A stretch of DNA of 64,000 bases from Microbacterium sp. 8M (GTDB lineage Bacteria; Actinomycetota; Actinomycetes; Actinomycetales; Microbacteriaceae): contig NZ_LR733284.1 of the NCBI RefSeq assembly GCF_902506375.1, positions 1,453,147 to 1,517,146 of the forward strand. The letters run 5' to 3'. Numbering within the stretch: position 1 is the first letter of the stretch; the number at the start of each line of letters is the position of its first letter. This document shows positions 58,816 through 64,000 of this stretch, in pieces. The notes under the pieces are model-generated. The model was not told the origin of the DNA, did no database searches, and saw nothing but the letters and a program-made list of their open reading frames with translations. The position numbers were made by a program, and so were the translations under genes.

Positions 58816-58846
58816 AGACCCCCCGCGGTTTCCGCAGGGGGTCTCG
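58816..58846. terminator. Hairpin terminator of the MFS gene
   Basis: GAGACCCCC (58816-58824) pairs with GGGGGTCTC (58838-58846), with an inner GCGG/CCGC and a TTT loop. Lies 16 bases past the minus-strand MFS stop. Confidence 0.75.
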
Positions 58847-58862
58847 GGGCGCGTCGAGCGGG

Positions 58863-60140
58863 TCAGGACCTCATCAGCCGCAGCACGGTGATCAACCCGG
58901 CGAGCGCGAGCACGTTGGCGATCAGCACGGCGGCGACCACGACGCCGGTGCCCTGATCGTAGGCGGCGCCGAGCACGCCGCCCGCGACGAGGAGCCCCAC
59001 GCCGCGCACGAACGCGAGCCACCCGAAGGCGATGGCGCGGGAGGCGGCCGGCACCAGCTCGGTGACCACCGCCTTGACCGTGGAGTCGAGGATCCCGTTC
59101 ACGATGCCCCAGATCGCGACGCCGGCCCAGATCAGCGCCGCGCTCTCGGAGAACGCGATCACCGATGCCGACGCGGCGACGGGCACGAGCAGCAGGGTTC
59201 GCGGGCCGAAGCGGTCGTAGGCGCGCCCCATCACGAGTCCGCTCGCGCCGTCCACCAGCATCGCCACCGCGAACAGGATCGGGATCTGGGCGTCGGTGAG
59301 CAGCGAGCGGGTCTGCGCGTGGAACGCGAGCAGCGGGAACGACGCCACGCCGGCGGACAGCACGGCGATCGCCGCGGCGTAGAGCCAGAACCGCCCGGGA
59401 AGCCGACGGTGCGTGCGTGCGGGCGCCGAGGCGGTGTCATCGGCGGCGTCCGCGGCGGCGCTCGCAGCGCTGGCGGTGATGCCTGCCGCAGGTTCCGCCG
59501 GGAGCGCGGCCGGTTCCTCGTAGACGAGCGGATCCGGCACCCGGTGGCGCAGCCAGAACAGCAGGCCGAGCACCAGGATCCCCGGCACGATGAGCACACC
59601 GAAGGCGAGGGCGTAGTCGCCGTCGCGCCAGCCCAGCACCGCCGCCAGCAGCAGCGGACCGAGCACGGCGCCGGTCTGGTCGAGCGCCTGGTGCACGCCG
59701 AAGGCGCTGCCGCGCCCCGTGCGCGCCGAGGCGTACGAGAGCAGCGTGTCCTTCGCGGGGGAGCGCACCGCCTTGCCGAGGCGCTCGGTGCCGTAGAGCA
59801 GGAGCGCGGGCGCGAGCACCCCGGTGACGCCGATGAGCGGCACGCTCAGCACGGTGAGCGCGTAGCCGAGGATCGTCCAGGTCCAGTAGTGGCGGGTGCG
59901 CACCACCGCGTACCCGGTGACGACGCGCAGGCCGTAGCCGATGAACTCGCCGGCGCCGGCCACGATGCCGACGACCGTCGCCGAGGCGCCCAGCGTGGCG
60001 AGATAGGGGCCGATGATGCTGCGCGCCCCCTCGTACACCATGTCGGCGAGCAGGCTCACGATGCCGAACGCGAGGATGAAGTGCCAGGGGCGCAGCTGCC
60101 GCGCGACGCCGGGCTGCGCGGAGGGGGTGGGTGCGTTCAT
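58863..60140 (-). CDS. MFS transporter
   Basis: 425 aa with about twelve helices in two halves joined by a charged loop of about 50 residues (VPDPLVYEEPAALPAEPAAG). The A-like motif between helices 8 and 9 is seen in MGRAYDRFGPRTLLLVPVAA. The first-half signature is GARSIIGPYLATLGASATV. It resembles uncharacterised actinobacterial MFS permeases near YdhP/YajR types. Substrate unknown. ATG 60140; no strong Shine-Dalgarno sequence seen. Confidence 0.88.
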   Translation of the reverse strand: MNAPTPSAQPGVARQLRPWHFILAFGIVSLLADMVYEGARSIIGPYLATLGASATVVGIVAGAGEFIGYGLRVVTGYAVVRTRHYWTWTILGYALTVLSVPLIGVTGVLAPALLLYGTERLGKAVRSPAKDTLLSYASARTGRGSAFGVHQALDQTGAVLGPLLLAAVLGWRDGDYALAFGVLIVPGILVLGLLFWLRHRVPDPLVYEEPAALPAEPAAGITASAASAAADAADDTASAPARTHRRLPGRFWLYAAAIAVLSAGVASFPLLAFHAQTRSLLTDAQIPILFAVAMLVDGASGLVMGRAYDRFGPRTLLLVPVAASASVIAFSESAALIWAGVAIWGIVNGILDSTVKAVVTELVPAASRAIAFGWLAFVRGVGLLVAGGVLGAAYDQGTGVVVAAVLIANVLALAGLITVLRLMRS

Positions 60141-60244
60141 GCCTCGCCTGTCGGTCGGGGATCGTCGGATCGATCATCCACCGGACCGCATCGAGGCGCC
60201 AACCGGCGCACGGGAACGCACCGGTTCACGCCGGTGGCGGGCCG

Positions 60245-60260
60245 GCCGGCGCGAGCCGGC
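60245..60260 (-). terminator. Short hairpin after the slipin gene
   Basis: GCCGGC (60245-60250), GCGA tetraloop, GCCGGC (60255-60260), directly past the minus-strand slipin stop. Confidence 0.4.
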
Positions 60261-60262
60261 GG

Positions 60263-61051
60263 TCAGTGGGCGCGCATCTGCGCGACCGCCGCCTCCCGGT
60301 CGATCAGGTTCACCACGTCGCCGATCGAGCTGACCAGCGGCGCCGGGGCGATCACGAGGGTGTTCTTGTCCACGCCGATCTCCACGAGCGTCTGCAGGGT
60401 GCGCAGCTGCAGCGCGAGCGGATGGGACATCATCGTGTCGGACGCCGAGCCCAGCTGGGCTGCGGCGAGCGCCTCGCCCTCCGCGGCGATGATCTTCGCC
60501 CTCTTCTCGCGCTCCGCCTCGGCCTGCTTCGCCATGGCGCGCTTCATGGTGTCCGGCAGCAGGATGTCCTTGAGCTCGACGAGCGTCACCTCCACGCCCC
60601 AGTCGACCGTGATGACGTCGAGGATCTCCCGGATGTTCGCGTTCAGCGCCGCGGTATCGGACAGGATCTCGTCGAGGTGGTGCTGGCCCACGACCCGGCG
60701 CAGGGTCGTCTGCGCGATCTGGTCGATCGCGGCGCGCACGTTCTCGATCGCGATCACCGACTTCACCGGATCCTGGATCCGGTAGTACGCCACGGCCGAG
60801 ACCCCGACGGTGACGTTGTCCTTCGTGATGATGCCCTGTGACTGGATCGGCATCGTCACGATCCGCAGCGAGACCGGGATGAGCACGTCGACGACCGGGA
60901 AGATGAACCGGATCCCCGGCTCGCGCACGTTGTGCAGGCGGCCGAAGCGCAGCACCACGCCCCGCTCGTACTGCCGCACGATCCGCGCCGACAGGAAGAA
61001 CACGATGATCGCGAGGACCACCACGACGCTGAGGATGATGAGCGGGGTCAT
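60263..61051 (-). CDS. Slipin/SPFH (band 7) membrane protein
   Basis: 262 aa. One N-terminal membrane helix (about 3-22, LIILSVVVVLAIIVFFLSA) is followed by the SPFH domain (RIVRQYERGVVLRFGRL; PGIRFIFPVVDVLIPVSLR; DNVTVGVSAVAYYRI). Next comes a coiled-coil rich in Glu/Ala (AMAKQAEAEREKRAKIIAAE) and a hydrophobic C-terminal stretch. Stomatin-like scaffolds organise membrane microdomains; here no NfeD partner gene is adjacent. ATG 61051 follows GGAGGA. Confidence 0.92.
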   Translation of the reverse strand: MTPLIILSVVVVLAIIVFFLSARIVRQYERGVVLRFGRLHNVREPGIRFIFPVVDVLIPVSLRIVTMPIQSQGIITKDNVTVGVSAVAYYRIQDPVKSVIAIENVRAAIDQIAQTTLRRVVGQHHLDEILSDTAALNANIREILDVITVDWGVEVTLVELKDILLPDTMKRAMAKQAEAEREKRAKIIAAEGEALAAAQLGSASDTMMSHPLALQLRTLQTLVEIGVDKNTLVIAPAPLVSSIGDVVNLIDREAAVAQMRAH

Positions 61052-61211
61052 GGGGACCGCCTCCTCCGGCTCCGGTGACGTGCCGCGGGCCGTGCCTCCA
61101 TTGTCCTCCTCGCCGCCCCGGCCGTCGCAGAAACCGCGGGAATCGTGGACCCCGCCGCTAGTCGGCTCGCCGGAGGAAGTCAATGCCGTGTCGGGCGGCT
61201 CCGCTCGCACG

Positions 61212-61217
61212 TAGCGT
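61212..61217 (+). promoter_or_regulatory. -10 box of the FAD-Rieske gene
   Basis: TAGCGT, giving a leader of about 36 nt that contains GAGGAAGG (61241-61248) in front of ATG 61260. Confidence 0.5.
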
Positions 61218-61259
61218 TCCGGTGTCCCTCGTCGACGGGGGAGGAAGGCCGGGCTGCTC

Positions 61260-62741
61260 ATGGACTCTCTCTGGATGGACGGCCGCACGTTCCCGGCCCT
61301 CGATCGCTGGGAATCGGGCGCGCACGCCGATTCCGTGGTGGTGGGAGCGGGTCTCACGGGCCTCGTCACCGCGCTCCTGCTCGCGCGTGCGGGCATGAGC
61401 GTGACGGTGCTCGAGGCGCACCACGTCGGGGCGCTGACCACGGGCCGCAGCACCGCCAAGCTCAGCCTGCTTCAGGGCGGAGTCCTCTCCAGCATCCGCC
61501 GGCACTTCTCCGCACGCGTGGCGGATGCCTATGTGGCGGCCAACCGCGAGGGGCAGGCATGGATGCTGCGCTACCTCGCCGAGAACGACGTGCCGGTGCA
61601 GCGGAGGGACGCGTTCACGTTCGCGCGCACCGCGGAGGGCGTCGCCGACCTGGACCGGGAGTTCGAGGTCGCGCGCGCCGCGGGCCTGGACGTGGAGCGC
61701 ACCGACGAACCGGGTCTTCCGTTCCGCACCCACGGCGCCCTGCGCCTGGCGGACCAGGCCCAGCTCGACCCGATCGGCGTGGTGCTGGCCCTCACCGCCG
61801 ATCTGCGGGCACGCGGGGTCCGGATCGTGGAGCGCACCCGGGTGCGCGATGTGAACGACGAGGCGCCCGCTACCGTCGTCACTGACCGGGGAGAGATGAC
61901 GGCGGATCAGATCGTGCTCGCGACCGGCACCCCGATCCTCGATCGGGGCCTGTACTTCGCCAAGCTCGTGCCGCTGCGCTCCTACGCGGCCGCCTACCGG
62001 GTGCCCGGAGACGCCGTCCCGCGCGGCATGTACCTGTCGATCGACGCGCCCACCCGCTCGCTGCGCACGGCGGAGGCCGACGGGCGCACCTGCCTGCTCG
62101 TCGGTGGCAACGGGCACATCGTGGGCAGGGCCGAGTCGGCGAAGGCCCGGCTCGACGAGCTCGATGCCTGGACGCGGGAGAGCTTCCCCGGAGCGGAGCG
62201 GACGCACTGGTGGTCGGCTCAGGACTACCGGTCGGTGAACAGGGTGCCGTTCGTGGGATCCCTGCCGCGAGGCCGCGGCAGGATCTTCGTGGCCACGGGC
62301 TACGGGAAGTGGGGCATGACGAACGCCGTGGCCGCGGCGCTCACCCTCTCCGCGGAGATCCTCGGCGGCCAGCTGCCCTGGGCGGACACGCTCCACCACC
62401 GGGTCACGCATCCGGCGACGGTCGGCGCCGGCGCCCGCTTCAACGCCGGCGTGGTGCGCGAGGACCTCAAGGGCTGGGTGCATGCGGAGACGGCGCGGCC
62501 CGAGGAACCGGCGGAGGGCCAGGGGACGATCCGCCGCCGGAGCACCGGGCCGGTCGCCGTGTCCCGCGTCGACGGCGCCTGCCGCGCGGTCTCGGCCGTG
62601 TGCACGCACCTCGGCGGGATCGTGACGTGGAACGACGCGGAGCGCACGTGGGACTGCCCGCTGCACGGTTCGCGCTTCCGCCCGGACGGCGCGCGGATCG
62701 AGGGCCCGGCCACGGAGGACCTCGCCGCAGAGCCCGGATGA
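61260..62741 (+). CDS. FAD-dependent oxidoreductase with C-terminal Rieske domain
   Basis: 493 aa. The N-terminal DAO/glycine-oxidase-like domain has dinucleotide motif VVVGAGLTGLVTALLLARAG, GRSTAKLSLLQGG and, near its end, FVATGYGKWGMTNAVAAAL. Residues about 405-485 are a Rieske [2Fe-2S] domain with CTHLGG and CPLHGSRF (ligands C-x-H and C-x2-H). Such fusions are known in actinobacteria and Bacillus (YhfW-like); the flavin substrate is not known. ATG 61260 follows GAGGAAGG at eleven bases. Confidence 0.92.
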   Translation: MDSLWMDGRTFPALDRWESGAHADSVVVGAGLTGLVTALLLARAGMSVTVLEAHHVGALTTGRSTAKLSLLQGGVLSSIRRHFSARVADAYVAANREGQAWMLRYLAENDVPVQRRDAFTFARTAEGVADLDREFEVARAAGLDVERTDEPGLPFRTHGALRLADQAQLDPIGVVLALTADLRARGVRIVERTRVRDVNDEAPATVVTDRGEMTADQIVLATGTPILDRGLYFAKLVPLRSYAAAYRVPGDAVPRGMYLSIDAPTRSLRTAEADGRTCLLVGGNGHIVGRAESAKARLDELDAWTRESFPGAERTHWWSAQDYRSVNRVPFVGSLPRGRGRIFVATGYGKWGMTNAVAAALTLSAEILGGQLPWADTLHHRVTHPATVGAGARFNAGVVREDLKGWVHAETARPEEPAEGQGTIRRRSTGPVAVSRVDGACRAVSAVCTHLGGIVTWNDAERTWDCPLHGSRFRPDGARIEGPATEDLAAEPG

Positions 62742-62818
62742 TGACGGGCGCGGGCGCGGGTGCCCTCGGGGTGTGCGCGTGATCACCGCGTGCGGATGCC
62801 GCCGCCGTGCGCGTACGC

Positions 62819-62824
62819 GATGAT
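62819..62824 (+). promoter_or_regulatory. -10-like box of the Nit-type amidase gene
   Basis: GATGAT, six bases (GGATCC) before ATG 62831. Partial match to the -10 motif. Confidence 0.4.
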
Positions 62825-62830
62825 GGATCC

Positions 62831-63634
62831 ATGACCGCCGGATCCGTCACCGTCGCCGTCTGCCAGTTCGCGCCCGTCGCCGATCGCGCGGCGAACCGCG
62901 CACGCATCGGCGAGCTGGTCGCGCGTGCGGCGGGCCGCGGGGCGCGGCTGGTCGTGCTGCCCGAGTACTCGAGCTACTTCGTGGATCCTCTGGACGAGAC
63001 CCTGGCCGCGAACGCCGAGCAGCTGGACGACGTCTTCACGGCGGAGCTGCGCCGTCTCGCCGCCTGGCACGACGCCGTTGTCGTCGCCGGGCTCGTGGAG
63101 CGCGCGGACGCCGGACGCATCCGCAACGCCGTCGTCGCCGTCGATGCCACAGGGATCCTGGCGGTCTACCGCAAGCAGCACCTGTACGACGCGTTCGGGC
63201 AGACCGAGTCGACCTGGATCGAGCCGGGCGACCTCGGGGACGCGGCCACGTTCGTCGTCGACGGCCTGACGTTCGGGCTGATGACCTGCTACGACCTGCG
63301 GTTCCCGGAGGTCGCGCGCACCCTCGTCGACGCCGGCGCGGACGCGCTCGTCGTTCCGGCGGAGTGGGTGCGCGGTCCGCTCAAGGAGCACCACTGGACC
63401 ACCCTCCTCGCAGCGCGGGCGATCGAGAGCACGAGCTACGTCGTCGCGGCCGACCATCCCGCGCCGGTGGGCGTCGGCCATTCCGCGGTGGTCGATCCGC
63501 AGGGCGTGCTCATCGCCGGGGTCGGCACGGGGGAGGGGATCGCGGTCGCCGAGCTGGACGCCGCTGCCGTGGCGCGCGTGCGCGAGGTCAACCCCGTGCT
63601 GCGGCTGCGCCGCTACCGCGTCGTGCCGCGCTGA
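62831..63634 (+). CDS. Carbon-nitrogen hydrolase (Nit family amidase)
   Basis: 267 aa. The nitrilase-fold catalytic triad is complete: Glu in VVLPEYSSYF, Lys in VYRKQHLYDAF, Cys in LMTCYDLRFPE. A further conserved Glu-Trp segment is VPAEWVRGPLKEHHW. The motifs fit the omega-amidase/Nit group that hydrolyses alpha-ketoglutaramate or deaminated glutathione. Convergent with a transaminase gene that may generate its substrate. The in-frame ATG-like start at 62807 was rejected. Confidence 0.9.
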   Translation: MTAGSVTVAVCQFAPVADRAANRARIGELVARAAGRGARLVVLPEYSSYFVDPLDETLAANAEQLDDVFTAELRRLAAWHDAVVVAGLVERADAGRIRNAVVAVDATGILAVYRKQHLYDAFGQTESTWIEPGDLGDAATFVVDGLTFGLMTCYDLRFPEVARTLVDAGADALVVPAEWVRGPLKEHHWTTLLAARAIESTSYVVAADHPAPVGVGHSAVVDPQGVLIAGVGTGEGIAVAELDAAAVARVREVNPVLRLRRYRVVPR

Positions 63635-63683
63635 CCGCATCGACCGCCCCCGCGGACGACGGCACGACCGGCTCGTCTCGGCG

Positions 63684-64000
63684 TCAGCGCCCGCCGCGCA
63701 GGCCCGCCAGGCGCTCGGCGGCCTCGGCGATCACCTCGGGGCGCTTGCAGGCGGCGAAGCGCACCAGGCCGCGGTAGGCGTCGCGGTGCTCCGGCCGCAC
63801 GAACGCGGTCAGCGGGATCGCCGCCACGCCGATCCGCGCCGGCAGCGCGCGGCAGAACGCATCCGCGTCGGCGCCGCCGATCGCCGTGGCGTCGGCGACC
63901 GTGAAGTAGCCGCCGTCGGGGCGGTGCACCTCGAACCCGGCCGCGGCGAGCCCCTCCGCGAGCAGGTCGTGCTTGGCGCGCAGTCGCTCCGCCGCGTCCG
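63684..64000 (-). CDS. PLP-dependent aminotransferase, C-terminal part (runs off the window)
   Basis: The last about 105 residues of a class I/II aminotransferase, open to the right edge. It reads AERLRAKHDLLAEGLAAAGF then VHRPDGGYFTVADATAIGG, followed by IGVAAIPLTAFVRPEH, the conserved Arg in LVRFAACKRPEVI and a terminal helix. The pattern resembles glutamine/kynurenine or methionine transaminases (YbdL/KAT type). PLP lysine and N-terminus lie outside. Confidence 0.85.
   Translation of the reverse strand, partial: DAAERLRAKHDLLAEGLAAAGFEVHRPDGGYFTVADATAIGGADADAFCRALPARIGVAAIPLTAFVRPEHRDAYRGLVRFAACKRPEVIAEAAERLAGLRGGR

Noticed and set aside
1-64000. Frequent GGATCC/GGATCCG strings across the window
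   Set aside because: Mostly explained by preferred codons for Gly-Ser and Asp-Pro pairs and by the GGAnnC spacer; no fixed spacing or orientation, so not treated as a motif.
1-64000. Search for CRISPR arrays, insertion sequences, prophage or rRNA
   Set aside because: No regularly spaced direct repeats, transposase or integrase motifs, or rRNA sequence were seen.

Overview
The window is a high-GC actinobacterial chromosome segment. Codon third positions are almost all G/C, start codons are a mix of ATG and GTG, and the gene set includes Lsr2, DUF3117, DUF3107, UPF0182, an AdnA/AdnB helicase-nuclease pair, UvrD2, a NudC-type NADH pyrophosphatase and the succinylase branch of diaminopimelate synthesis. 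Taken together this points to Microbacteriaceae, most probably Microbacterium or a close relative (inference). I saw no insertion sequence, prophage, CRISPR array or rRNA. One tRNA, the initiator tRNA-fMet, is present.

Layout. 1-43: end of an unknown upstream gene. 262-6168: a dipeptide/oligopeptide ABC importer (lipoprotein, two permeases, a fused double ATPase) and a PH-domain membrane protein, with a strong hairpin between the lipoprotein and permease genes. 6191-10791: CPBP protease, the ribosome GTPase TypA, and a divergent XRE-cupin regulator facing an AzlCD exporter. 10801-20685: ferredoxin, DapC, citrate synthase, a cupin, a DEAD-box helicase, a TetR-controlled MFS exporter, DapD and DapE. 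20678-30120: membrane glycosyltransferase, DUF3117, O-methyltransferase, TatB, Mrp, DUF1003, an MgtE-N/CBS protein, a general-stress-type membrane protein, a hydrolase, a MalY/PatB-like enzyme and a phosphotransferase. 30129-38908: Xaa-Pro peptidase, secreted subtilase, DUF3054, EEP phosphatase, PHP phosphatase, a second DEAD-box helicase, a ferritin-like protein and DUF3107. 39089-56505: AdnA, AdnB, a probable pseudokinase, NudC, UvrD2, an E1-like/cyclodehydratase-like protein, a DUF2342 'zinc-metalloprotease' family protein, a Lon-like membrane protease and UPF0182. 56566-64000: tRNA-fMet, an Lsr2 variant, a secreted Asp-box propeller, MFS transporter, slipin, a FAD-Rieske oxidoreductase, a Nit-type amidase and a partial aminotransferase.

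The most striking genome-wide feature is regulatory. At least sixteen genes on both strands have a -10-like hexamer (xAxxxT, usually TAxxxT) exactly six bases before the start codon and no separate Shine-Dalgarno sequence, and five more have spacers of seven or eight. This is the signature of leaderless mRNAs. The other genes either have a clear Shine-Dalgarno sequence or start inside the stop codon of the preceding gene (ATGA/GTGA coupling).

The most unusual protein-level signals are in 45.8-52.3 kb. A kinase-fold protein has lost its catalytic and metal-binding residues and overlaps the end of adnB. An E1/cyclodehydratase-like protein has its C-terminal Zn-binding motif encoded antisense to the end of uvrD2. 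A DUF2342 protein has no HExxH motif. The Lsr2 homologue at 56.8 kb has lost the RGR minor-groove motif. Other non-coding signals of interest are a nested inverted repeat after typA, a TetR operator with five half-sites, a symmetric divergent promoter at 52.3 kb and a 16-bp tandem duplication that contains a stop codon.
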